This document shows positions 38,320-49,246 of a stretch of DNA of 64,000 bases, piece by piece. Location: positions 27,140,800 through 27,204,799 of the forward strand of contig OX457071.1 of NCBI GenBank assembly GCA_949752795.1, given 5' to 3'. The number at the start of each line of letters is the position of its first letter. Positions within the stretch are counted from its first letter, which is position 1. The notes below the pieces were generated by a model. That model saw only the letters and a program-made list of their open reading frames with translations, did not search any database and had not been told where the DNA came from. Source of the DNA: Hyperoodon ampullatus. Its lineage: Eukaryota > Chordata > Mammalia > Artiodactyla > Ziphiidae. Both the position numbers and the translations under genes were made by a program.

Positions 38320-39618
38320 TTCTGATTTTTTTGTTTTTTGACTACAGTTTTTTGGGGGTTTTTTGTGCATACACACACTGTATTTTATTTTTTGCAAGAG
38401 ATTAATAAACTGACACCAAGCATTGTAAATGGATGACCACAACAAAAGCAACAATGATTGCAATTAGCAAACACGAAACACACTCACACTATGTCATAAT
38501 ATTGACATTCAGTCCAGTAATCCTCCACTGTAACAGCTCCTTTACTTTGCAGTGAAAATTGATTTGTATATTTTTTGCCTCTGAGTCCTTGTGGGATTTT
38601 TTTTTATTCAAACAGAAAGTCACAAAAATTATGATCATCCTCATCAGTTCACTGAGTCCCATGTAATTAATTTTTTTTATCTTGATCTTTTGTTAGCACT
38701 TTTATGAATTCATCAGTTTTCCATTAGAGTTCTGAAAATGCTTATTCATTCAGTTCAGCAGTATAGTCAGTTACCAGAAAGCTGTACTTGTCAGAGTCTT
38801 TTCCATGAATTCCTTGAAGATGAAACCCTTTTACAGGAACATTTTTGCAAAAGCATCAGAGTACACCTAGAACTGTCTGTAAATGACAAAAGACTTAAAA
38901 ATGACCATGGTTAAACATTTGATGAAAGTTCATAATAATGCAGTTGACAAGGAAATTTAGTTATTTCTGAGATATACATTTTAAAGTAATAACTAGAATT
39001 ATGACTTATAACATTATACCAGAACATATAAGATTTTTAGAAATTTCATGTAATGTCTGAAACATTTATATTAACATATTTCCATACAAATAACCCAAAG
39101 AAAGTTTAGTATTAGTTTTGTTTTGTTTTGTTTTTTAATACTGCAGGTTCTTATTAGTCATCAATTTTATATACATCAGTGTATATATGTCAATCCCAAT
39201 CGCCCAATTCAGCACACCACCATACCCACCCCACCACAGTTTTCCACCCTTGGTGTCCATACGTTTGTTCTCTACATCTGTGTCTCAACTTCTGCCCTGC
39301 AAACTGGTTCATCTGTATCATTTTTCTAGGTTCCACATACATGCGCTAATATATGATATTTGTTTTTCTCTTTCTGACTTACTTCACTCTTACTTCACTC
39401 TGACAGTCTCTAGGTCCATCCACATCTCAGCAAATGACTCAAGTTCGTTCCTTTTTATGGCTAAGTAATGCTCTACTGTATATATGTACCACATCTTCTT
39501 TATCCATTCATCTGTCAATGGGCATTTAGTTTGCTTCCATGACCTGGCTATTGTAAATAGTGCTGCAAAGAACATTGGGGTGCATGTGTCCTTTTGAATT
39601 ATTGTTTTCTCAGGATAT
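38320..39618 (-). mobile_element. 5'-truncated L1 with 3' transduction, nested in older L1
   Basis: On the - strand: L1 ORF2 C-terminus (frame 39390-39641, WIKKMWYIYTVEHYLAIKRN), 3' UTR to about 39135, and an A/CAAAA-rich tail (39110-39132). About 760 bp of non-L1 DNA follows, matching 18575-19320, ending with the polyadenylation signal complement (near 38385) and an A-rich end at 38320-38345. The flanking host L1 is duplicated as CCTCTGGAAAAATTT (about 38301) and TCTCTGGAGAATTTT (about 39618), a diverged target duplication. Host L1 sequence resumes exactly across the insert. Confidence 0.85.
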
Positions 39619-40199
39619 CTCTGGAGAATTTTAAATTTCATTTATTGTGTCATTCATCATTGCTTGTTTGCTCTTTAGTTCTTCCAGGTCCTTGTTAAAC
39701 ATTTCTTGTATTTTCTCCATTCTATTTCCAAGATTTTGGATCATCTTTACTATCATTACTCTGAATAATTTTTCAGGTAGACTGCCTATTTCCTCTTCAT
39801 TTGTTTGGTCTCATGGGTTTTTACCTTGCTCCTTCGTCTGCTGTGTATTTCTCTGTCTTCTCATTTTGCTTAACTTACTGTGTTTGGAGTCTCCCTTCCA
39901 CAGGCTGCATGTTCATAGTTCCCGTTGTTTTTGGTGTCTTCCCCCAGTGTGTGAGGTTGGTTCAGTGGGTTGTGTAGGCTTCCTGGTGGAAGGGACTGGT
40001 GCCTGTGTTCTGGTGGATGAGGCTGAATCTTTTCTCTCTGGTGGGTAGAACCATTTCTGCTTGTTTGTTTTGGGGTGTCTGTGACCTTATTATGATTTTA
40101 GGCAGCCTCTCTGTTAATGGGTGGGGTTGTGTTCCTGTCTTGCTAGTTGTTTGGCATAGGTTGTCCAGCAGTGTAGCTTGCTGGTCATTGAGTGGAGCT

Positions 40200-40378
40200 G
40201 GGTCTTAGCATTGAGATGGAGAACTCTGAGAGAACTTTTGCCATTTGATATTATGTTGAGTCGGGAAGTCTCTGATGGACAAATGTCCTGAACTCGGCTC
40301 TCCTACCTCAGATGCACAGGCCTAACACCTGGCCAGAGCACCAAGACCCTGTCAGCCACATGGCTCAGAAGAAAAGGG

Positions 40379-40416
<38 letters not shown>

Positions 40417-40724
40417 GAAGGAAGAAAGAAGAATAAATAAAATAAAATAAAGTTATTAAAATAAAAAATTATTCAAAATAAAAAATTTAAAAGTAATAAA
40501 AAAAGAAAAAAAAAAGAAAGAAGAGAGCAACCAGACCAAAAAATAAATCCACCATTGATAACAAGCACTAAAAACTATATATAAAAAAAATAAATAAATA
40601 AAAAAAAACGGACAGACTGAACCCTCGGACAAATGGTAAAAGCAAAGCTATAGAGACAAAATCACTGAAAGAAGCATATACATACACACTCACAAAAGCA
40701 GAAAAAGGAAATATATATATATAT

Positions 40725-40757
<33 letters not shown>

Positions 40758-42074
40758 AAGGAAGAGAGCAATCAAATCAATAAACAAATCTGTGAATGAT
40801 AATAAAGTCTAAATACTAAACTAAGATAAACATAAAACCAGAACAAATTAGATGCAGAAAGCAAATCCCAGGTCTATAGTTGCTCCCATATTCCACTACC
40901 TCAATTTTGGGATGATTCATTGTCTATTCAGGTTTTCCACAGATCAGGTACATCAATTTGATTGTGGAGATTTAATCCACTGCTCCTGAGGCTGCTAGGA
41001 GAGATTTCCCTTTCTCTTCTTTGTTCGCACAGCTCCTGGGGTTCAGCTTTGGATTTGGCTCCACCTCTGCCTGTAGGTCGCCTGAGGGCATCTGTTCTTC
41101 ACTCAGACAGGACAGCATTAAAGTAGCAGCTGATTAGAGGGCTCTGGCTCACTCAGGCCAGGGGGAGGGAGGGGTACAGAATGCGGGTCGAGCCTGCAGG
41201 GCAGAGGCCGGCGAGATGTTGCAACAGCCTGAGGCTCACCGTGTGTTCTCCTGGGGAAGTTGCCCCTGGATCACGAGACCCTGGCAGTGGCGGGCTGCAC
41301 AGGCTCCCGGGAGGGGAGGTGTGGACAGTGACCTGTTCTTGTGCACAGGCTTCTTGGTGGCTGCAGCAGCAGCCTTAGTGTCTCATGCCCATCTCTGGTG
41401 TCCACACTGATAGCTACGGCTAGCACCCCTCCCTGGAGCTCATTTAGGTGATGCTCTGAATCCCCTCTCCTCGTGTACCCTGAAACAATGGTCTCTTGCC
41501 TCTTCGGAAGTTCCAGAGTTTTTCCCGGACTCCCTCCCAGAAAGCTGTGGCGCACTAGCCCCCTTCAGGCTGTGTTCATGCAGCCAACCCCAGTCCTCTC
41601 CCTGGGATCTGACCTCCGAAGCCTGAACCTCAACTCCCAGCCCCCACCAGCCCTGGTGGGTGAGCAAACAAGACTCTCAGGCTGGTGAGTGCTGGTCAAC
41701 ACTGATCCTCTGTGCGGGAATCTCTCTGCTTTGCCCCCTGCACCCCTGTTGCTGCGCTCTCCTCCGTGGCTCCGAAGTTTCCCCCCCATTGACCCTCCGT
41801 GTCCACCAGTGAAGGGGCTTCCTAGTGTGTGGAAACTTTCCTCCCTCACAGCTCCCTCCCTGAGGGAGGTCCCATCCCTATTCTCCTGTCTCTGTTTTTT
41901 CTTTTTCCCTACCCAGGTACGTGGGGAGTTTCTTGCCTTTTGGGAAGTCTGAGGTGTTCTGCCAGCGTTCAGTAGATGTTCTGTAGGAGTTGTTCCACAT
42001 GTAGGGGTATTTCTGATATATTTGTGGGGAGGAAGGTGATCTCCCCATCTTACTTCTCTGCCATCTCGAAGGTC
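40200..42074 (-). promoter_or_regulatory. L1 5' UTR / internal promoter region
   Basis: GC- and CpG-richer segment upstream (on -) of L1 ORF1, ending at the L1 start near 42074. L1 5' UTRs carry an internal pol II promoter; here it is interrupted by a GAAA microsatellite (40381-40437). Activity is unknown. The frames in this part (41181-41952) are by-products of its GC content. Confidence 0.5.
40381..40437 (+). repeat. (GAAA)n polypurine microsatellite
   Basis: Run of GAAA units grading into GGAA and AATA-rich sequence. A second purine-rich tract (AT then GA dinucleotides) lies at 40711-40758. Confidence 0.9.
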
Positions 42075-42079
42075 TCTAA

Positions 42080-42195
42080 TTTTTTAAATAAAAGCTTTCC
42101 CCATTTTATAGAGACTAAAACAGAAACCTGGAGAAAATATTTTCTCAAAGTCACAAAGCTTGGTAGAGGCAGAACCAATGTTTGGATATGATTCC
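42080..42195 (-). mobile_element. MIR fragment
   Basis: Reverse-complement MIR landmarks: CCCCATTTTATAGAGACTAA, then CTCAAAGTCACAAAGCTTGG and GGCAGAACCAATG. Confidence 0.6.
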
Positions 42196-42249
42196 TTTGT
42201 CCAAGCTCTCCTGGTGAATAAGATATGTGATGAAGAGGACATTTCCATT

Positions 42250-42480
42250 TACAGGCTTTAAGACTTAGAAAATCGTAGCCATTCAGAATTAGAAGAGACT
42301 ATCTTATCCAATCTCCCAGTCAGCACAATCATCCTTTCCATAGTACCCATGACAGATGGTTATTCAGCCTCCACGTGGGTATCTCCAGAGACAGGAAGAT
42401 CACTTCCTCATGTAACAGTACATTCTAGAGTAGGGACACCTCTAAACTAAAAGTGTTTTCAGATGCTGGGGAAAAAACTC
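42250..42480. mobile_element. Ancient CR1/L3-like LINE fragment
   Basis: The order of CAGCCTCCACGTGGGTATCT, CCAGAGACAGGAAGATCACT and ACAGTACATTCTAGAGTAG mirrors the conserved 3' part of L3/CR1 elements in mammals. It is highly diverged, so subfamily and strand are uncertain. Confidence 0.5.
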
Positions 42481-43178
42481 TACTACTTGGAACTTTACTC
42501 CTTTAGCCTTAAACCTAATTTATGACCCAAGCAAAAGGATAAGCAATGCAAAACCATCACAAATGTGATTTTAATGTTTGTGTTTAACACCTTTAGGCAG
42601 AATGTATTTCTTCTGCACTCTCATAAAGTTCAGTGTATTGGTTAGAAAAACTTTGATCTGCACATCACAGAAAACTTGACAAACAGTGACATAAACCATA
42701 AATATAATTTTTCATTTTCTAATTAAGTGGTTTGGAGATAAGCAGTACCAAGGTGGATTCAGTGGTTCAATGAAATTATTAAATACCCAGGCTCCTTTGC
42801 TCTGCCATTTTCAGGGTCTCAGAAGTGTCTCTTTTCATCTCCTTAGTAACAGTGTGTTCTGTTTGAAGGACAACTGGCTTAACAAAAAGGGGGAGCCCAA
42901 AGAAGAAACATTTTTTAGAGTATATCACTCTAAAGGTAAAAAGCTTCTCTGACTTATGAAATTAAATATTGGATTCCCCTGGTAGGTATATCCCTTCAGA
43001 AGAAATAAAATATAATCCACCTAATTTGCTCAATTATAGTAGCCCTGTATTGAATCATCCTGCTTATCTCTTATTCTGATTATAAATAATTCTGGTTATA
43101 ATAGAGCTTTCCATGAAGATTTTCCTCTAGGGAAAGGAGGCAGTTAGTGGACTGGAAAACTATATATGTTCCAATGTG

Positions 43179-43210
<32 letters not shown>

Positions 43211-44580
43211 GGCAGAAACTTTGAAGTTATACAAACCTCAGTTCATATCTGGACTCTGCTATATAGGAGTTGTGTGAACATGGATGGTTTATTCAATAGT
43301 TGTGAACTTTAATTTCTTCATCAATAAAACGGGAACATTCATAAATAAGAGAGACTATATAAAAGTTCAAATAAATAGGAGGAATTTACTAATTGGTTTC
43401 AGGAAGAAGAAAAAAGGAAGGAAGAAAGGAATGAAAGAAGGAAGGAAAGAAAAAAGAGAGGGAGAGAGGGAAGAAGGAAGGAAGGAAGGAGGGAGGGAGG
43501 GAGGGAGGGAGGGAGGAAAGAAAGAAAGAAGTTATATTTCCATCATTTAGTCGATATGCTGACTTATATATGAGTGTCACATGAGATTAGTTAAAGAAAG
43601 TCAGTCAAAAATTTACCTCTGAAATCAGGAAAATGTTTGTTTAGGATCTAAGGGCTAGTCTTAAGCTCTGGAACCCCAATCAATAAACTATCCCAAGAAT
43701 CTCTGCTCAAACAGCCATAAGCATCTCAAATGATAGCTCCAGATTGAAAATTCTGGACATCATATCCAATAGCTTTAAAAAGTGCTTCATTGTTCTTGAT
43801 TCTGTACCAAGAATGACACCAACCAGGTCCCTGCCTTCTAGCAGTTATCCTCTGAGATAGTAAACAGAGACATACCCATACTGAGGCATGGAGACAGCAC
43901 CAAGATGCTAGCGGCTATAACATGATATAAATTCAAAGAGAATCTTCTTCCTCCCCCACTGGAATTTTATTTTGTCTTCCAGTGGCAGAATGCAGATTAA
44001 GAGTTTAGTTGTCTTATGGCATCTTGTTACTGACTATAGTAACAGAAAAACAAACTCACCTGAAAATCCCTCAATGTGATCAACAGGACTTAAGCATATG
44101 GGAGTTATTATTATATACGACAGAGTACAAAATATTTTCCCTTAAGCTAAAGAACTTTACTAAACATCATTTCCAGGTTAAAAGAACACATATTTTGACT
44201 GAAGCTGCAGAGAGCATATTTTGTTTGCAGTCTGGCTGGCAGAAAGCAGATACAGACTGCCCATCATTGGGAAGAAGATGAGGGAAAAGTTTTCACTGAG
44301 ACTGGATCACTCCTGCAAACAACTATCAACCAGGAGATAAAACAGTACAGTCATAAGCTATTAGGGATATGGAATTACTGGGCCCCAAATAATCCCTAAA
44401 TAAGATATACTTTAAAAAAAAATCAATAGGAATCAAAATTATTACACAAAGGAGAGCTTCATTCCAAAATGAAAATAACTTTTTATTATGAATCCAATAT
44501 TTTAATAGTTGAAACATTTATTAAACTAGCATTTTTCTTCAAATGCTTTCTCTCCATAAGGAGAACAGTAACAAATGCTT
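42481..44580. other. No gene; MIR-like relic and microsatellites
   Basis: A (AAAT)n run lies at about 43188-43212. A MIR-like + strand stretch follows at about 43225-43335 (TTCATATCTGGACTCTGC, ATTTCTTCATCAATAAAACG). Then there is a long GGAA/GGGA polypurine tract at 43408-43530. The frames at 43284-43550 and 43389-43580 are produced by that tract. Otherwise unassigned. Confidence 0.55.
43408..43530 (+). repeat. GGAA/GGGA/GAAA polypurine tract
   Basis: About 120 bp of almost uninterrupted purines on the + strand: GAAG, GGAA, GAGA, then consecutive GGGA units, ending in GAAA units. Such mirror-like polypurine tracts can form triplex (H-DNA), and GGAA arrays can bind ETS factors; neither is shown here. 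Confidence 0.9.
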
Positions 44581-45060
44581 CTACCTAAACTCTCCCATAT
44601 CATCCACCACCAAACTTACACACACAGCCTCAACCAAAAACCTGTTATTCTTTCTGTCTTCCTCATTTCTAATAATGGAAAAATGGTTCATGTTGAGTTT
44701 GAATTGCTGACGGTTCATCCCATGGAAGTGTTTAGAAGCAGAGAAAGACATAGATTTGTTGTTCTGGGTTTCTGTAGGTCCCGGACGTACACTGACAGGT
44801 ATCTTCATCCAGATCCTTGGTTGGTCAGTGTTCCCAAAGTGTCTGAGCCACCATTAGACTAGACTTGTTGACTTTTTCTATTTCTGTGGGTACTGGTCAA
44901 CATCTTCAGTTACTCTCTGTCCACAGCTTGTGGCTATTTTCTCTCAGCATGCACAGGCCAGAGCCATTTGGAATGGCCTTATGAATTATCTAGTGAAAAC
45001 TGTAGGGATTTATAATATTCTTAGGAACTTACTCAGAAGTTTCTAGGAATTCGGAGGAGA
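44581..45060 (+). repeat. Copy A of an unclassified duplicated element
   Basis: The segment 44690-45050 matches the reverse complement of 56050-56395 with scattered differences; shared marks include CTGACGGTTCATCCCATGGA and CAGATCCTTGGTTGGTCAGT. Its first part (44585-44625, ACCACCAAACTTACACACAC) matches 56430-56468 in the same orientation, so one copy carries an internal inversion. I do not recognise the family. Small frames on both strands are probably fortuitous. Confidence 0.7.
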
Positions 45061-45374
45061 TGGCTTGGAAGTGGACCATACGTTGTTGCACACAGTAGTA
45101 GTTTATTATGCCTGAAGGAAATTATTCTTTGTAAATTATTATCAGGGTGAAGGTGTCATCATTTCACCACTGACCCTTCAATTTAAGCTAATGTCTTGTC
45201 CATGGAACTATACCCAGGCCTGTGGCTATACAGAAATAGCTAGTCCATTTCTTCTTAGAGTTAACATTCAGCCAATATTGATCGATTGATCAGGATATCT
45301 GGGTTTAACTTTCTTAATCTCTCTTACAGAAAATGTCAATGCAGGTCCTTTCCCAGAATTCAAACTTCTTATAA

Positions 45375-45795
45375 TTAAAAGTCAGACAGAGAAAGACAAA
45401 TATCATATGATATTGCTTATATGTGGAATCTAAAAAAATGATACAAATAAACTTATTTACAAGACAGAAACAGACTCACAGACTTAGAGAACAAACTTAT
45501 GGTTACCAGGGGGAAAGGTCGGGGGGAGGAATAGATTGGTAGTTTGGGATTGATATATATACACTACTATATTTAGAATAGATAACCAACAAGGACCTAC
45601 TATATAGCACAGGGAACACTGCTCAGTATTCTGTAATAACCTAAATGGGAAAAAAATTTGAAAAACAATAGATACATGTATATGTATAATGGAATTACTT
45701 TGCTGTACACCTGAAACTATCACAACATTGTTAATCAACTATGCTCCAATATAAAATAAAATTTTTTAAAAAAAAGAAAAAAGAAAACAAAAAAA
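45375..45795 (+). mobile_element. 5'-truncated L1 3' end
   Basis: Short L1 fragment on +: AGTCAGACAGAGAAAGACAA, ATATGTGGAATCTAAAAAAA, ATGGTTACCAGGGGGAAAG and GCTGTACACCTGAAACTATC, ending in an A-rich tail after ATGCTCCAATATAAAATAAA. It is non-coding. Confidence 0.88.
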
Positions 45796-48615
45796 AGATG
45801 CTAAACAAACTCTCAAATAAAACCAAGAGGTTTGCAGATAATTGTGCAACGAGTTTTTCTTTGACTTGTACAAGACAAACATCAGTAACTATTATTCTAT
45901 ATTTCTAAAAACAGCATTTCCTATCTTTTAGGCACCTTAAATCACAATATCGAGGGGTTTGAACATAGCCAGAGTAAAAGGCTCTTCTGATTTAGAAAAC
46001 TGCCACTTGGATTTGAATATTCATTTGTTCATCTTCACCTGATTCATTTACATATTTGATCTATCCCTACGCACTTCCCTGAAGCAATGCAAGTGGCTAG
46101 GTGATTTTTCAATTTAAATAAAAAAGAGAGTGGGTTTGCTGCACATCTTCTCTTGTTTTCATTTACGAGATGTGCTTGCTTAATAAAGTAGAAATGCTAG
46201 AGAGATGACAAGTTCAAACTGTGTGGCAATTTGGCCCAACCTGAACTGCAGGGGGAAGGTGTAAAAAGGTGGATGAATGAATAAAGTGGATGGGCAATTT
46301 GGGGTGAGTGCTTTGGGGACACCACATGCTAAACACTGAAACCTTTAGAAACATTGCTCATGTGGAGAATGAAGAAGGGTAACTGTGGATAAGAATTAAG
46401 AATTGTAGATGAGTCCACTGGATGGAGACCGTTAACAGGGGGAATACACTGAAGTTACCAAAGTGAGGACAACTGTCTTGTTAGCACTTAATTAGGATGA
46501 TAGGTATATCCCTGGTACCCTATCAGGCCTCTTTCTTACTTTTAAATCGTAAGAGTTGGGTTATTAGGTATGGCCTCTTTAATTACCTTTATATTCACTT
46601 GTCCAATAAAACTGATAACATAGTGTCCTTCAGACTCAAAACATTAACTCTACCAGCAGCGCAGATGAATAAGAGAGAGAGGACCCCATTCATCTCTAAT
46701 GGGGCTTTTCAACCAGCCTTCTCATCAACTCTACAGCCTGCTTATTGCTGTGAGACCTGACGATCAGTACAATTACATGAATACTGGAAGGAAGACTTTA
46801 CTTTTTGTCTCTGGTGCCCACTTGAAAGCCCAATCTCACCCAACACAACATGTGTAAACTGCTCAAGAGACTTCTAGGAAAAGAACACCTGGCTGGACCT
46901 GGATTCAGTATCTAACATCCACTCCACTCCATAATATGTACCTTAGAGTTGTCAGGGTGTTTTTAGGAAAACAGCCTTATGGGGCCTCACTAATTGCTAT
47001 ATAATTCTGTAATTCTAGTACCAGAAGGGATCTTATTGGGTAATCTAATTTAAACCTCATTCCAAAGCAAGTACTATCGTCCTCAATCAAGTAAAATGGA
47101 AAATGATTTATGCTCAAAAAAAAAGATTCCACATTTCTATCAGCATGAGTGTCTGTGGTTCAACCTTGACTTGATTTTAAGTCAATTATGAATAATATAA
47201 GCATCAAGCTCCTTACAAGATGCCGTGGGGAATTAAAATGAAGATATAATTCCTGACCTCATGAAATTTCCTGTGGAATGATAGAGGCAGAACAAATGTA
47301 GGAAGTTAGACACAGTGAGAGCTGGGAAAAGAACTTGTTTCCTTCAGTGCTGAGCTCTCGCCCTAGTGGGGTACCCAGGGTGTATACTGGGGTCAGGTGA
47401 CATAGGCTTGGCTTCTGTGCCCCATCCCTATTGATTCATGTCTCATTGGATAATCTGTCACGATTGTCTCTTAGGATGAGCCCTGCTCTACTCTGAAGCT
47501 GTACAGGGCCCAGAAGAGTTGTTGAAGCAGAGAAAAAAGATACCTTGGATATGAGAAATTCCAGCCAGGGATCAGAGAGGAGCTGAGACAACAGAAGTTT
47601 TTACCTTGTGTTATTTCTCCAGTGGAAATGAATAACCAGTACCTGTCACCCCCTAAAGTATTTATTAATTGACACCTCAATCTTTTATTTTCATTTTACA
47701 CTCTCCTAATTCTTTTAAGGACCCCAGGAAGGTCCCCTACTTCCAGTGTTTTAGTCATTTTTGCATACTTCTTTTAAACTTTTTAAAAGAGGTAGATTCT
47801 TAATCATTTTCAGATGTTTACTGAATGTTAAACTGAGCTAAGTAGTACGTAGTCTGTACTACATACAATTAAGTACATGCCTTTTCATGCTGTTAAAAAA
47901 AAACTTTTTAAGTCTTCCAAACACCTCTAAATGTAAAACAACATAGTTTTTATAGCAGAAAAATAAAGTTCCTGCTCTTGTGTGCCATACTTATAATTCT
48001 TGATGGATTAATGCATTGAGTTATATCACGTTTTAGTAAAGCCCAAATAAGTGCCAATCTGGAAATTCATTCAGTAAGGTTCTTGTCTATAATTCTATGG
48101 AGGAAACATTTTATTAGATCAAATAAGATGAATAATTTATTTACAATAACCATTATGGAACAATATTGAGTAAGCCTATATCTTGTTGTAAATCTAAGAC
48201 TTCAGAGTGTTAGCACATCATTAACAGTACATATATTAATAATTTTGCCATGTCCAAGTCACTATAATATACGTTACTGAAAAGATCTTTCAGATTCTTA
48301 ACCAACCTATTTGATATCTGTAGAGTGGTTATATCATCTATTAAACCTCATCCTATAATAACATTTTTCTTGGGTGTAATGTAATTTTCAGGGATACTTT
48401 ACCCAGTAGGTCTGGGTATTAAGCTAAATAACCTATATTATCAAATTTTAGAAGCTCTGGTGGCAGGGAGTGGTCTTCTGTTCAAATTGTGGACTCCTAT
48501 GGGCTGTGATAGCTCACTTGAAGATAAGGGAGAATTCGGACCATTATCCATCTTTCCTCGGGATGATCGTATTAGTCAGGGTCCCAGAAAGAAACAGAAC
48601 TCACTCCCAAGATTA
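45796..48615. other. No gene recognised; unassigned
   Basis: No convincing exon, promoter or young repeat. The last part (about 48565-48615, GTATTAGTCAGGGTCCCAGA, AAACAGAAC) looks like the start of an old interspersed repeat that the provirus has split. Confidence 0.5.
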
Positions 48616-49246
48616 TGCAATAGGAAAGAACCCTTGGGGGCTTCCCCGGGGCTTCCCCGGTGGCGCAGTGGTTGAGAGTCCACCTGCCGATGCAGGGGAC
48701 ACGGGTTCGTGCCCCGGTCTGGGAAGATCCGTGGCTGGGCCCGTGAGCCATGGCCGCTGAGCCTGCGCGTCCGGAGCAACGGGAGAGGCCACAACAGTGA
48801 GAGGCCCGCGTACCGCAAAAACAAACAAACAAACAAAAAACCCTTGTATTCTATTACAAGTTAATCAATAAAGGGATGTCTATAAGCTTAAATTATACAT
48901 AATGGCCCATCTCTGGAACCTTGCTTCCCAGGTGATGAGCATTAAGCTAAAATACCTTTGTTTAGCTCATAGAAAACACACTGACCAGGCCCACCTGTGA
49001 ATAACTAGGGAGGAAGAAATTAACACATCTCTTCTGGAGGCTGACCTGAACCCGGAAATGTTTGACTTTACTCCTCCCACTTTCTGAATAAAAGAAGCCT
49101 GAATTCTAACTCAGGCAAGATGGTTCTTTGGGGGACAGGAGTCCACCATCTGCTAGGTCTGCCTGCTTTCCAAATATAGTCTCTATTCCTTGCCCCAACA
49201 ACTAGTCTCTCGATTTATTAGCCTGTTGTGCTTGGACTTGATAACA
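48616..49246 (+). repeat. 5' LTR of the provirus (SINE-interrupted)
   Basis: Begins TGCAATAGGAAAGAACCC, resumes after the SINE at 48839, and ends GACTTGATAACA. It matches the 3' LTR and the solo LTR along its length. A TATA-like GAATAAAAGA lies just upstream of a short palindrome, GCCTGAATTCTAACTCAGGC. The downstream polyadenylation signal seen in the 3' LTR (CCAAATAAAG) is changed to CCAAATATAG here. Confidence 0.9.
48637..48838 (+). mobile_element. CHR-2-type SINE inside the 5' LTR
   Basis: CHR-2 body with a small internal deletion (around 48728, where the CACATGCCGC-type segment is missing) and a duplicated first dozen bases (GGGGCTTCCCCGG twice). The target duplication AACCCTTG at 48629-48636 and 48839-48846 interrupts the LTR U3. 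Confidence 0.92.

Larger units (their letters stand above)
34046..42074 (-). mobile_element. Near-full-length cetartiodactyl L1 with three nested insertions
   Basis: On the - strand the order is 5' UTR (start near 42074, GTGATCTCCCCATCTTACTT on +), ORF1, ORF2 and 3' UTR ending in AACACCTTTATTGGAGTATA at 34052. ORF1 remains are seen at 38009-38242 (IQIIGVPEEEEKKKG). ORF2 remains are at 36586-36840 (endonuclease, SSAHGTFSRIDHILG), 35919-36458 and 35132-35665 ([16 protein letters not shown]; the catalytic box reads LSADDM where FADD is usual). Subtracting the nested SINEs (34881-35098, 37264-37471) and the nested L1 (38320-39618) leaves roughly 6.3 kb, close to a complete L1. Frames are interrupted, so it is inactive in trans as well. 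Confidence 0.88.

Noticed and set aside
18524..39180. Segmental inverted duplication explaining 18.5 kb and 38.3 kb
   Set aside because: Homology begins inside the L1 3' end at different points and stops at the same polyadenylation site, with different flanking duplications, which fits retrotransposition better.
41181..41952. Cluster of GC-rich frames
   Set aside because: They lie within the L1 5' UTR and have no consistent frame or homology.
43284..43580. Lys/Glu/Gly-rich and Ser/Phe/Pro-rich frames
   Set aside because: They are translations of the polypurine tract on both strands.
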